Below are positions 1 through 8,009 of a stretch of 64,000 bases of DNA, piece after piece (the stretch's first letter is position 1; each line of letters starts with the position of its first letter). Source of the DNA: PALSA-1006 sp036171275. GTDB lineage: Bacteria; Pseudomonadota; Gammaproteobacteria; Burkholderiales; Gallionellaceae. The position numbers were made by a program, and so were the translations under genes. The notes beneath the pieces were generated by a model. It was not told where the DNA came from, ran no database searches, and was given only the letters and a program-made list of their open reading frames with translations. The stretch covers positions 1-64,000 of the forward strand of contig JAVHQT010000042.1 in assembly GCA_036171275.1 (NCBI GenBank). Reading direction: 5' to 3'.

Positions 1-477
1 AATGCGTTACACCAAGCAACCAGCGGCGGTTGCACTTCGAACTTGAATGCGCGACCTGATTGATTACATAAATCACCGGGTTCTATAATGCAAGACAAGA
101 GAGCCGCCCATATAGAATATGGGCGGAAGGGCTAAAATCTGCTCGGCGACCGTGTTTGGCGGGTCTTGGGACAATTTGGGACACTGGAAATGGTGGGCAC
201 TGTGCCAAATTGTGCCAAACGGTAATAAAACAGCGGATTAAACTGCTGGCGGTTTGATTGTTATTGGTTATGGCGGGTGATTTTCTGGCACAATTTTGGC
301 ACAGTGCCAGCGGGAAAACACGGGAAACACAGGGATTTACAGGTAATAGCGGAAAAGAAAAAAGCTTAATAACTTGTTGATTATTAAGCCTTATATATGG
401 TGGTGGAGTTACCACCTAAAACTAAGCCTGCTTTCATTATACCGAGGAAACCAGCGCAAATGGTAGCGCGTGCGCAC
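1..477. other. Intergenic region with several inverted repeats
   Basis: I see no credible gene here. It contains a perfect 10-bp stem hairpin at 104-126 (CCGCCCATAT and its complement, 3-nt loop), a larger inverted repeat at 196-308, and a hairpin at 364-389 (GCTTAATAA/TTATTAAGC) with an IHF-like TAACTTGTTGATT at 370-382 in its loop. A TGGGACA-rich direct repeat lies at about 168-188. The region is downstream of the leftward ApeA-like gene, so some hairpins could end its transcript, but none has a clean T-run. Confidence 0.6.
196..308. repeat. Inverted repeat with TTTGGCACA half-sites
   Basis: The left arm (196-219) starts GGCACTGTGCC and continues with two TGTGCCAAA units. The right arm (286-308) is its near-perfect inverse, with one extra T. 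About 66 bases separate the arms. Each arm also holds a small internal GGCACnGTGCC palindrome. This could be a regulator or recombinase site; nothing nearby identifies the binding protein. Confidence 0.6.
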
Positions 478-1956
478 CTACTTTGCTCGCTCAAGATCAG
501 ATAAAAGCTCCTGGCTCATCTGAGTGAAATCGGAAATGAAACGACTGAACCAATGATGCCCAGTGTGGGGGTGATGTCTCCATTCGTTTCCAGCCCAACC
601 ACATTCGATTAGCTCCGCTGTTGCAAAAACAAACTCAAGTGTCTCAGTGAGGAAGTGTATGTGGCTCTCCACAGCAGCGTACTTGAACCCTTTGTCGCCT
701 GGGCCGTGAACAAAGTAGTTCCGGCACTTGACCGATTGCCGCAGCACCTTGTCCAGATCTTTTAGGTGGAAGTGACCACGCAACACCGCTGCTCGTGACA
801 ATACTTTCTTCATCAAAGTGGGAGTGCCGATCCTTGACAGAGCCATGATCGCGCTGTCTCGATCGTCACTGCGGGGCAATGCTCGAAGCGCATGTAAGCA
901 CTCGTCGCGAACCTTCGCCAACTCGTGTGAAACAGAGACTTCCTCTGGCGAGAGATCGCTCGTAAGATCGAACATATTTGCTGCCGCCACTAGGCGATTA
1001 GTGTCGAAGTGGTTGCCACCCTCCCGACAAGAATGAAGTCGCGCGCGTGCAAGAGCATGCTCACGAGAACTGAACCACTGCTCTATCACCCGTCTAAATT
1101 CTTCTGCTCGCCTGATGCCATCCAATGGCATGTCAATACATGATGGTGTGTCGAGTTCTTGTCCGTTTGCCTGTTGGGGACCAAGACACCAGTGCAGAGA
1201 AAGCGGCAACTCCTTGCTATCGCTTCCATCGACTGCGACTTGCACGTTCTCGATGCCTTGTGGGCGGCCTGCCACCAAGCTCAAGAATTGGCCGATGCTC
1301 GCTAGTTTGCCTAGGCATTGCTCTAGATTGACGGCCGGCTCGAACTCGACTTGAACTCTCATCTGAGTGGTGATGCGCGCTCCCTGCGAATTCGATTGTG
1401 CTAGCGGCCAATGCTGTACTTCGAATTTTCCGAAGGAGAGTGCTGCCTCCAGTAGAGAGCATCTGCCAGCGAAATACACTAAACGAGGCTCGGTACCGAT
1501 TGGCACATGTCGGTCTCCGATCGTTTGGGGAAGCAAGGACTGTATCTGTATGGTGGAGTCAGCAATGATGCCGAACGAGTCGAAATCATCAAAGATTCGG
1601 TAGATATCTCCAGTTGAGAACCACGCCTTGCGGATGAGGTCTTTGCTAGGATTGAAATATGAGCGCCCGCTTAATACTTGGTGCGGAAAGACATTCCATG
1701 ACGAAGATCTCTTGTTCTCACCATACCAGGATTGCGTCGGCATACTTCCCCCGACACAGTTGATGCAGGACACGAGGGTGAAATCATGAAGCCGCCCGTG
1801 TACTACTTCAGGTGCGCTCAGATCGGTTGGTTGACTTTCCGTTCTTAGTCTCAATTGAGAGTTCGCACCGGAAAGGGTCAGTTCACCCCAGACTTCCAGT
1901 CCATGTAACTGAAAGATTCCATGGTGACCTACGCTCTCTTCCAACATGAACTGCAC
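478..1956 (-). CDS. apeA-like: ApeA-like anti-phage HEPN protein
   Basis: This 492-aa protein looks like the ApeA family, in which an ApeA-type N-terminal domain precedes a C-terminal HEPN domain that acts as a defence ribonuclease. The C-terminal helical part contains R412-NYFV-H417, a canonical RX4H HEPN catalytic motif. The N-terminal half is beta-rich and reads like the ApeA N-terminal domain, recognised by eye rather than by a profile search. It is transcribed alone, towards the window edge, and lies just downstream of an AbiE pair in a defence-rich region. No SD-like sequence stands out before the ATG; Met4 is an alternative start. Assignment to HEPN is firmer than assignment to ApeA itself. 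Confidence 0.7.
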   Translation of the reverse strand: MQFMLEESVGHHGIFQLHGLEVWGELTLSGANSQLRLRTESQPTDLSAPEVVHGRLHDFTLVSCINCVGGSMPTQSWYGENKRSSSWNVFPHQVLSGRSYFNPSKDLIRKAWFSTGDIYRIFDDFDSFGIIADSTIQIQSLLPQTIGDRHVPIGTEPRLVYFAGRCSLLEAALSFGKFEVQHWPLAQSNSQGARITTQMRVQVEFEPAVNLEQCLGKLASIGQFLSLVAGRPQGIENVQVAVDGSDSKELPLSLHWCLGPQQANGQELDTPSCIDMPLDGIRRAEEFRRVIEQWFSSREHALARARLHSCREGGNHFDTNRLVAAANMFDLTSDLSPEEVSVSHELAKVRDECLHALRALPRSDDRDSAIMALSRIGTPTLMKKVLSRAAVLRGHFHLKDLDKVLRQSVKCRNYFVHGPGDKGFKYAAVESHIHFLTETLEFVFATAELIECGWAGNEWRHHPHTGHHWFSRFISDFTQMSQELLSDLERAK

Positions 1957-2025
1957 TCCTAGTAAATTCGTATCACTTCAACACTAAAACCGGTTGTCAA
2001 TAATGATTACCGTGCTGATTTTGTC

Positions 2026-2928
2026 TTACCGCCATCCCATTCCGATTTGCCAAGTCCTGTCGTAACTCACGCCAGCCGAAATTGACGACAGTACCGGCAT
2101 TAAAAATTCTCGCAGATCAGCAATCACCAGTGCGAGTGGCATCGGGTCAAGAGCGTTCTTGCGCAGAAAAGCCTGCCACTGTTTTTCCTTCTGGGCGTCG
2201 TTGATGAATTCGTCACTCAAGCCGATCGGTAGTCCTTGCGGAATGGCAGTTTGCCGACGCTCGAAAGTGGCCGCGACCGCTCGTGTTAACACCGTGCCAT
2301 CGAAGTCAGAATGTTTCGCCAGCACCCAGAGATCAAAGAAATCTTTCATCCGACTGTTCAACATGCCCGCTGATGTCAGCGCCTCCAGCTTTTCCGCGAC
2401 GACGGTGTAACGGGGATAGGCACGTATTTGTGGTTCCGGCATGCCGGTCAGAATAATTGGGTAGCACACATCCTCTGGCCCAGGCACGACCGCATCGCCG
2501 AAACCGACATCAATCTGTACTGGGCAACGGGCACTATTCAGCAAACCCATCAACGTGACTCGGACGCCAGCATAGTTGGCCTCCTTGCGGATCTCGGCAG
2601 CTTTTACCGAATCCGGTTGAAACACGATGCCATCTTCGACCTCAATGCGACTGATGCTTCTGAAAATCTCTTCCACGTGAGGAATGTCGGCTGAGCCGAA
2701 ACCGAGGAAGTCGGCATCGTGGGTCGGACGATGAGGCACATCGAACCACAGATCGAACAGCAGCGCACCCTTGAGCAGGAACTGGTCACGCTGATCCGAG
2801 ATACTCAAACGGTAGAGCATGCGCTCCAAGGCATAACGGGTCAGCAGTAAGTTGTAATCCAATTTTTCGGCACGAGCTTTGTTCAGCAGTCGATCCCGAA
2901 CGGAGGCCCCGATGTTGCGTGTGTTCAT
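2026..2928 (-). CDS. abiEii: AbiEii-type nucleotidyltransferase toxin
   Basis: This about 300-aa protein is the toxin of a type IV-style AbiE system, a DNA polymerase beta-fold nucleotidyltransferase of the AbiEii/AbiGii family. The signature lies near residues 53-74: KGALLFDLW followed by HDADF, where D71 and D73 are the expected metal ligands. I start it at 2928 because that ATG overlaps the antitoxin stop codon by ATGA. A longer form from 2973 would run deeper into the antitoxin gene. Family members modify RNA or nucleotides to stop growth on infection; the target here is unknown. Both genes of the pair look intact. Confidence 0.88.
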   Translation of the reverse strand: MNTRNIGASVRDRLLNKARAEKLDYNLLLTRYALERMLYRLSISDQRDQFLLKGALLFDLWFDVPHRPTHDADFLGFGSADIPHVEEIFRSISRIEVEDGIVFQPDSVKAAEIRKEANYAGVRVTLMGLLNSARCPVQIDVGFGDAVVPGPEDVCYPIILTGMPEPQIRAYPRYTVVAEKLEALTSAGMLNSRMKDFFDLWVLAKHSDFDGTVLTRAVAATFERRQTAIPQGLPIGLSDEFINDAQKEKQWQAFLRKNALDPMPLALVIADLREFLMPVLSSISAGVSYDRTWQIGMGWR

Positions 2929-3533
2929 ACCAAGCTCTCCAGATAGGGGCGCATTACGTTGGCCACACGGCACACCTTGGCAAAGCGCCAGATGTCGTCA
3001 CTGGTCATGCGCTTCTCATGCCAAGCCTCGCGCAGCGCTTCTAGGGCGACATCGAGTCCGATCTTGTTACGGTATTTGAAACAGTCGGCAACGGTCTTGG
3101 CAACACCGGTGACGCGAACAGTCACGCCATCCACGGCGTGTTCTTCGACACCTTCGGTCAGTGCTATGCCTGAGAAACGGACGATGCGTAGCGGCGGGTA
3201 GTCGAGCTTCGGTGCAAGTGACTTGTTCTCAATGGCCAGCCATACCTCGAAAGGGGCTTGGGTGGTCAGGCCGTGAAAGCGCAGTGCCGAGAGCAGGCAA
3301 ACGACGCCCTTTGGCACTCGGCGCGCTACCTCTGCCAGTGACCCATGAGCTGAAACCTCCCGACCGGGCAGCCCGTAGAGCCCCCTACTGACGCGTTCAA
3401 GCTGCCCACTGCGGACGGCACGGGTCAGAGAAACACGGGAGATTCCCATTGGTATCAGATCACATGGGCGGATCAGCCCTTGTGATCGCGTCAAATTGAT
3501 CAGCCTCTTGGCAACGTTGTCCATATCGGGCAT
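2925..3533 (-). CDS. abiEi: AbiEi-family antitoxin and autorepressor
   Basis: This 202-aa protein is the AbiEi partner of the toxin downstream. Its N-terminal part (about residues 8-55) is a winged-helix-like segment with LYGLPG near residue 52, typical of the AbiEi antitoxin domain. The rest (VCLLSALRFHGL, KTVADCFKYR) fits the family's C-terminal domain. It is translationally coupled to the toxin by an ATGA overlap. AbiEi proteins repress their own promoter through inverted repeats, and such a repeat lies 16 bp upstream of this start. No strong SD is visible; Met4 is another possible start. Confidence 0.88.
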   Translation of the reverse strand: MPDMDNVAKRLINLTRSQGLIRPCDLIPMGISRVSLTRAVRSGQLERVSRGLYGLPGREVSAHGSLAEVARRVPKGVVCLLSALRFHGLTTQAPFEVWLAIENKSLAPKLDYPPLRIVRFSGIALTEGVEEHAVDGVTVRVTGVAKTVADCFKYRNKIGLDVALEALREAWHEKRMTSDDIWRFAKVCRVANVMRPYLESLV

Positions 3534-3548
3534 ATTGTTCCATAAAAT

Positions 3549-3579
3549 CGGTAGATGTCAACATCTGCCGATGCATCGG
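3549..3579. promoter_or_regulatory. Palindromic operator upstream of abiEi
   Basis: CGGTAGATGT (3549-3558) and ACATCTGCCG (3561-3570) form an inverted repeat matching at 9 of 10 positions with a 2-bp spacer. It overlaps a second, perfect palindrome CCGATGCATCGG (3568-3579). Its position just upstream of the abiEi start fits the known self-repression of AbiE antitoxins. Confidence 0.6.
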
Positions 3580-3633
3580 AACGGGTGTGCCACGACATTC
3601 CCGACCGGCGTCAAGACTTAGAGTTCGCTGTGA

Positions 3634-3918
3634 TTACTTCTTAGTCCCGTTTACTGCTGCATTGAGCGTTGCGCCGGCCTTAAAGGCAGGTTGCTTGGAT
3701 GCCTTGATTTTGAGTTCAGCGCCGGTCTTTGGATTACGACCTGTGCGCGCAGCACGCTTGCGCACTTCGAATGTACCGAAGCCAACGAGCGCGAGTTTGT
3801 CGCCTTTCTTCAGTGTGGCGGTAATCACTTCAATCAATGCGGCGACATTGCGCTCGGCGTCTGCTTTGGTGCCGTCAGTCTTTTTTGCCAGTGCTTCGAC
3901 TAGTTCTTTGCGATTCAT
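3634..3918 (-). CDS. hup: HU-family nucleoid protein
   Basis: This 94-aa protein has the full HU/IHF fold sequence: an N-terminal helical dimer part starting MNRKELVEALAKKT, the central GFGTFEVRKR segment, and the beta-arm GRNPKTG, which inserts into the DNA minor groove. It bends and compacts DNA. The gene stands alone, not next to lon as HU-beta often is, and sits between AbiE and an uncharacterised operon. It reads like a normal chromosomal HU rather than a phage version. A GGGAG-type SD precedes the ATG. Distinguishing HU-alpha from HU-beta is not possible here. Confidence 0.93.
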   Translation of the reverse strand: MNRKELVEALAKKTDGTKADAERNVAALIEVITATLKKGDKLALVGFGTFEVRKRAARTGRNPKTGAELKIKASKQPAFKAGATLNAAVNGTKK

Positions 3919-4065
3919 GTATAACTCCCTGTAGTTATTGACGCTGCGGCGCGGATTGTTGTGGAAATTAGTAAGAATGGCAATAGGTTAAATCTTCTCC
4001 CTGGTTCACCCAGTGAGCTAGGGGCGCACTATACTGCGCGTGCATAAGTCGACCGGAGATAAACA

Positions 4066-4433
4066 ATGACTGCTCAAATATCAGAAAATTCTGTACAAAG
4101 GTGACAAACACTCAATGTGCAGCGAGCCTCTCGGGATGTACTTTGCACTGGGTGGCAACAATCCGGTTTCAATCCAACTGCACGGCTCTCTGGCGTGGCT
4201 ATGTTGGCTCCTGGGAGATTATTGATGGCCGACTCTATATGGTTGGGCTTACTGGCACTGCAAAAGATGGCAGCGAGGCCAATTTGGCTACGGTTTTTTC
4301 GGGCTATCCAGATAGAGTATTTGCACATTGGTTCAGCGGCGAAGTTCGTTTGCCGCAGGGTAAGCAATTGGAATACGTTCACATGGGCTACCTTCAGGGC
4401 ATATCCATTAAGGCGAAAACATGGGTAATCTAG
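4066..4433 (+). pseudogene. Frameshifted small gene of an uncharacterised family
   Basis: An ATG at 4066 follows a good SD (GGAG). The reading then shifts twice. The first seven codons (MTAQISE) read in one frame. After the AAAA run at 4085-4088 the next frame gives ILYKGDKHSMCSEPLGMYFA and on to GGNNP. After 4165 the third frame gives FQSNCTALWRGYVGSWEI and runs to the stop at 4433. Joined, the three pieces make one plausible protein of about 122 aa, and the segments fit a small uncharacterised family I recognise only loosely (SWEIIDGRLY, VFAHWFSGEVRLPQGK). Each shift equals one added base or two lost, so it is either a decayed gene or two homopolymer-type sequencing errors. Its end overlaps the next gene by 13 bp. 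Confidence 0.6.
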
Positions 4434-5389
4434 CGACTTTCCTTCAGCGAGAATTTTTGAGGCAGTGCCCATCTGGATGGGATTGCAAGATTGAGCAGCC
4501 GGTGTTGTCTCGAAAAACGTCTCAAATGCTTGGGTTTTCGCCAAGAGCTGACGTGCTACTGACACGGCTAGACGGAACACGTCGACTATGGATTGAGTTT
4601 GAAATTAGTCGTGCTGATCCCGTCGCAAATCATGCTAAATTTATGTCGGCCAATTTATTCGAGCCTAAAACACAGAATGACATATTCATTGCCATGATGA
4701 GTTCGCACATTGATCGCGGCCGCCACAATTTGGCAGCATCTTCAATTCATGTAATGCGGCATCTGGGTATGCAGGCATTTCAGACAGTGCTTTTTCCTAC
4801 TGTGCCTGGTGAGAGCATCAAAGAACTCAACCATCAATCCGTATGCCAACTCGGGCTCGACGTTTCGCTGCCCATTGTGGCAGAAATTGATAGGGCAGTT
4901 GCAATCTCAGAAACGATTTCGAAGTTTCGCGGGCATTCGATCCACTTTGCCGGCAACTACTTTGAGGTAATGCTAAACATTCGCCAGTGGAACGACCAAA
5001 TGGCAACAGATGCCGGCGTCCATCTTTGGGGAAAGCGCACTGTTTTATATTTTGTCTTTGACCCAATAACATTGAACTTTGCCCCCTCAAAGTATTGTGC
5101 GTTTGTGCCTGCAAACGTCACACAAAATTTGAACACCTCCCCAAAAATAGAGACGGCGATGACCATGGAAATCTACTCTTCTCTAGATGAGTCTGAGTCG
5201 AGGTTCGATGGCAATATTGCTAGGCGACATCTTGTAGAGCGGCTTTCGATGAAAGCCTCGCCAATTATTGATTGTGAAAATGCTATCCAAAACATATTTT
5301 GTCGATGGATCGAAAAATATCGTCATGCAATTCGCATTCATCCAAGAGGTGCGGTAATCATTTCCACCCTGCCTTGGTGGAATAGGTGA
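4421..5389 (+). CDS. Uncharacterised 322-aa protein, possibly nuclease-like
   Basis: I do not recognise this family. The start ATG lies inside the end of the frameshifted gene, so the two were probably one operon. Residues 42-62 read RADVLL, then a short linker, then WIEFEIS, a beta-strand arrangement like the core of PD-(D/E)XK nucleases (D44, E59, E61), but the usual lysine is absent, so activity is doubtful. The remainder alternates hydrophobic strands and helices with no signal peptide or membrane segment. Its position between an HU gene and other defence-like genes suggests an accessory role; function is unknown. Confidence 0.65.
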   Translation: MGNLATFLQREFLRQCPSGWDCKIEQPVLSRKTSQMLGFSPRADVLLTRLDGTRRLWIEFEISRADPVANHAKFMSANLFEPKTQNDIFIAMMSSHIDRGRHNLAASSIHVMRHLGMQAFQTVLFPTVPGESIKELNHQSVCQLGLDVSLPIVAEIDRAVAISETISKFRGHSIHFAGNYFEVMLNIRQWNDQMATDAGVHLWGKRTVLYFVFDPITLNFAPSKYCAFVPANVTQNLNTSPKIETAMTMEIYSSLDESESRFDGNIARRHLVERLSMKASPIIDCENAIQNIFCRWIEKYRHAIRIHPRGAVIISTLPWWNR

Positions 5390-5699
5390 GACGTTGGGGC
5401 TTCGAACTCTATCATCGATAGTGTTGATACTTTCGGATGTGCGAGGAAAGAACGGTCACCGACCGCTGGTGCAATACCGCACAGTGCTTCACCGTAACGG
5501 TTCCGCCAGCCCATGCCCCCAGATTCCCTTAACGGAGGCGAACGCCTGCCGTGTCTGGTCAACGGCGGAGACAATATCTTGCGTGGTCGTTACTCATGGT
5601 TTGTTTTTATCCTGCAATGACGTAATCTGCGCATACGTACATTTGTTATGCCGCTGACGAATTCAGCGGAACATAAATTATTAAAAGGGAGTGCTGATC
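5390..5699. other. Intergenic region with one hairpin
   Basis: No gene is supported here. A hairpin at about 5647-5675 has CCGCTGA/TCAGCGG as its core stem. A GGGAG SD at about 5688-5692 precedes the next start at 5700. An integron attC-like reading of the hairpin was considered and not accepted. Confidence 0.5.
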
Positions 5700-5888
5700 A
5701 TGCCTAAATTGTCTGAAGCAGAGCTGTTGGCGCGCGATGCGCAAAGTGATTTAAATGCCGAACTGCTCGAATCTATCGCAGAAATGAAAGCTCGCGCCAA
5801 CAGTTCGCTGGTTGATTTCATGCGCCGCTCACCCCTCTATGGACAGGATGAGCTCGTCTTTGAACGGGATCACAGTCTCACTCGCTAA
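5700..5888 (+). CDS. Short antitoxin-like protein, possibly a chimeric remnant
   Basis: The 62-aa product starts at an ATG eight bases after GGGAG. Its first half (LSEAELLARDAQ, ELLESIAEMKA) resembles the N-terminus of NadS/HigA-like helix-turn-helix antitoxins but stops before any HTH. Its second half (SLVDFMRRSPLYG, then DELVFERDHSLTR) resembles the C-terminal toxin-binding tail of Phd-type antitoxins. It may be a fusion of two antitoxin fragments or a trimmed antitoxin. The next gene begins eight bases later, so they are probably cotranscribed. Both similarities are from memory of family patterns. Confidence 0.5.
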   Translation: MPKLSEAELLARDAQSDLNAELLESIAEMKARANSSLVDFMRRSPLYGQDELVFERDHSLTR

Positions 5889-5896
5889 AGTTCATT

Positions 5897-6790
5897 TTGA
5901 TTCAACTGCTGAACACACGCTGGCTAGAATTTGGTAGGTACCTGACTCTACCCATTGATCTCGACAGAGTTCGCAAGTTACTCCCTGAGACTCCGCTCTG
6001 GCTCGGTGCATTGATCAAGCCGCAACAACCGATCACTTGGTCATCGAGCGAAGGGGCGTTGGTCAGAAATCCCGACAACGAAAAAGAATGGGACATTTTC
6101 TACAATGCCAAGGTTGGCCCTGAACGCCAGCGCTTCACCATCGCGCATGAACTGGGCCATTTCATTCTGCACAGAAAATCGCAGCCAACATTCAATTGCA
6201 GCAAGGAAAGCATTTATTCGGGTAGCGATGGCTTGCTGAAGCTTGAGCGCGAGGCGGATGATTTCGCCAGCAATCTGCTCATGCCGGGCAACCTGCTTCG
6301 GCAGAAAATTGAAGGGCAGGAAATAGATTTCCGTTTGCTGGGCAAACTGGCAAAGGAGTTCGGCGTCTCTCTCGAAGCGATGTGCATTCGCTTCATCAAA
6401 TACACAGATCTTCGAGCGGTACTGGTGTACTGGGATAACGGCTTCATGAAATACCAGTGGCGCAGTCAATCGGCCATTCGCACTAAAGTTCGCCTGCGAC
6501 AAAATGCCGATCCGCAGGAGCCACCACGGAATTCACTTGCGACTGACGACGAAATTGCGCAAGAGTTGGATGGACTCGAAATGAGCGCCGATGTGTGGTG
6601 TCCGTCTGAACCCAGTGACATTAGGCTGCGTGAAATGAAGCATACCTACCGGGAAGCGAATCGGGTGCTGTCCTTACTGATACTGGAATCCGCAGCACCA
6701 CGACCCTTTGTGCAAAGCGGTTGGGAAGACGAGCAGCTGCATGACAGCTTTGATCGCTTCATCGATAGCGGTCAATTGCCGGTAAGGTGA
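5897..6790 (+). CDS. ImmA/IrrE-family metallopeptidase
   Basis: This 297-aa protein carries the zinc peptidase signature H84-E-L-G-H88, followed by EREADDFASNLLMP near residue 118, which supplies the third ligand. That pair of motifs defines ImmA/IrrE (formerly DUF955) peptidases, which cleave repressors or regulators, for example in ICE induction or stress response. It has no N-terminal XRE domain, and the C-terminal 130 residues are unassigned. The start is a TTG at 5897; no ATG or GTG lies upstream in frame before a stop at 5861, so the true N-terminus is uncertain. It sits between the short antitoxin-like gene and a 404-aa gene, with only 4 bp to the latter. Confidence 0.85.
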   Translation: MIQLLNTRWLEFGRYLTLPIDLDRVRKLLPETPLWLGALIKPQQPITWSSSEGALVRNPDNEKEWDIFYNAKVGPERQRFTIAHELGHFILHRKSQPTFNCSKESIYSGSDGLLKLEREADDFASNLLMPGNLLRQKIEGQEIDFRLLGKLAKEFGVSLEAMCIRFIKYTDLRAVLVYWDNGFMKYQWRSQSAIRTKVRLRQNADPQEPPRNSLATDDEIAQELDGLEMSADVWCPSEPSDIRLREMKHTYREANRVLSLLILESAAPRPFVQSGWEDEQLHDSFDRFIDSGQLPVR

Positions 6791-6794
6791 ACAA

Positions 6795-8009
6795 ATGAGT
6801 GCGCATAAATGGCAATTTGCCACCCGCTTCAAACGCAATGCTTTCGGCTGGAAATCGGATGCACCGATTCTGCGCCTCAAAGAAGCGATCGCGGAAATCA
6901 AACTGGTCGCTAAAAAAGAGCCTGCGCTTGCGGCGGAAGGTGCCGTGACCTTGCTGGAAAAGCTTCCGCCCGCCATAGAAGACGTCGATAGCTCCTCCGG
7001 AGCATTGGGGTCGGCGGTGCATCGCGCCATGGATATTCTGGTGCCGATTATTGCCAAACCAAGTGTCGAGCAACAGGTTCGGCAACGCTGGCTGGAACGC
7101 CTTTGGGCAGCAGTCGAGGACGATGGCATGACCTATATCGAGACTCTTGGCGACTACTGGGGCGAGTTATGCGTGACACCGGAAATTGCGTCAGCCTGGG
7201 CAGATCATTTCCTGCCGCTGTTGGAATGCACCTGGCGACCAGCAGCAACTGGCCATGGTTTTTACAAAGGAACAACTGCCTGTTTGGCCTCACTTTATGC
7301 GGCAGGTCGTCATGACGAGTTGCTGAACCTGCTCGAAAAGGCACCGTTCAAGTGGTGGATGGAGCGGCGTTGGGGGGTCAAAGCGTTGGTCGCACGGGGC
7401 AAGAAGGTCGAGGCTCTTCGCTATGCCGAGGAATCGCGTGGCCTGAATGATCCGGGGTGGTTGATTGCGCAGACCTGTGAAGAAATATTGCTCTCCTCGG
7501 GATTGCAGGATGAGGCTTACCGACGCTACGCGATTGAAGCCAATCAGGGTACGACCAACCTTGCTACCTTCCGCGCCATCATAAAAAAATATCCTCAAAA
7601 ATCGGCACAAGATATTTTGCGCGACTTGGTTACCAGCACGCCGAGCGCTGAAGGCAAATGGTTTGCTGCGGCCAAAGATGCCGGACTCTATCAAGAAGCC
7701 CTTGAGTTGGTGAATCGCAGCCCAACCGATCCACGCACTCTCACGCGTGCCGCACGTGACTATGCCGACAAACTGCCGACGTTTGCACTGGAAGCAGGAA
7801 TGTCGGCACTACGCTGGATAGCAGCGGGACACGGCTATGAAATAACGGGCGTCGATGTGCTTGAGGCCTACGAGTCGGTGATGCAGGCGGCACACAGAGC
7901 CGGCATCGAGGAGCAACAGATCAAAGTGCAGATTCAAAGTTTGCTTGAAGCGCAGCCAGTCAACAGCGTGTTCATGCGAAAAGTTCTGGCACACCATTTG
8001 AGAGATTAA
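6795..8009 (+). CDS. Uncharacterised 404-aa helical (solenoid-like) protein
   Basis: I do not recognise a named family. The sequence is almost wholly alpha-helical with short repeated helix-turn-helix patterns (LNLLEKAP, VEALRYAEES, YQEALELVNRSP), like TPR or other alpha-solenoid proteins, and has no signal peptide or membrane span. It follows the ImmA/IrrE gene by 4 bp and is very likely in the same operon, suggesting a shared role, perhaps as a scaffold or sensor for the peptidase. It ends tail to tail with the next gene, overlapping by 4 bp. Whether the operon is a defence system is inference. Confidence 0.7.
   Translation: MSAHKWQFATRFKRNAFGWKSDAPILRLKEAIAEIKLVAKKEPALAAEGAVTLLEKLPPAIEDVDSSSGALGSAVHRAMDILVPIIAKPSVEQQVRQRWLERLWAAVEDDGMTYIETLGDYWGELCVTPEIASAWADHFLPLLECTWRPAATGHGFYKGTTACLASLYAAGRHDELLNLLEKAPFKWWMERRWGVKALVARGKKVEALRYAEESRGLNDPGWLIAQTCEEILLSSGLQDEAYRRYAIEANQGTTNLATFRAIIKKYPQKSAQDILRDLVTSTPSAEGKWFAAAKDAGLYQEALELVNRSPTDPRTLTRAARDYADKLPTFALEAGMSALRWIAAGHGYEITGVDVLEAYESVMQAAHRAGIEEQQIKVQIQSLLEAQPVNSVFMRKVLAHHLRD

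Noticed and set aside
83..415. 110-codon minus-strand open frame at the left edge
   Set aside because: It runs through several hairpins and repeats, has no SD and no family resemblance.
5394..5657. 87-codon plus-strand frame after the 322-aa gene
   Set aside because: Unusual composition, no SD and no recognisable motif; reads like noncoding DNA.
5647..5675. Possible integron attC site
   Set aside because: GTTATGC is near the core-site pattern, but the arms and spacers do not match attC and no integrase is nearby.
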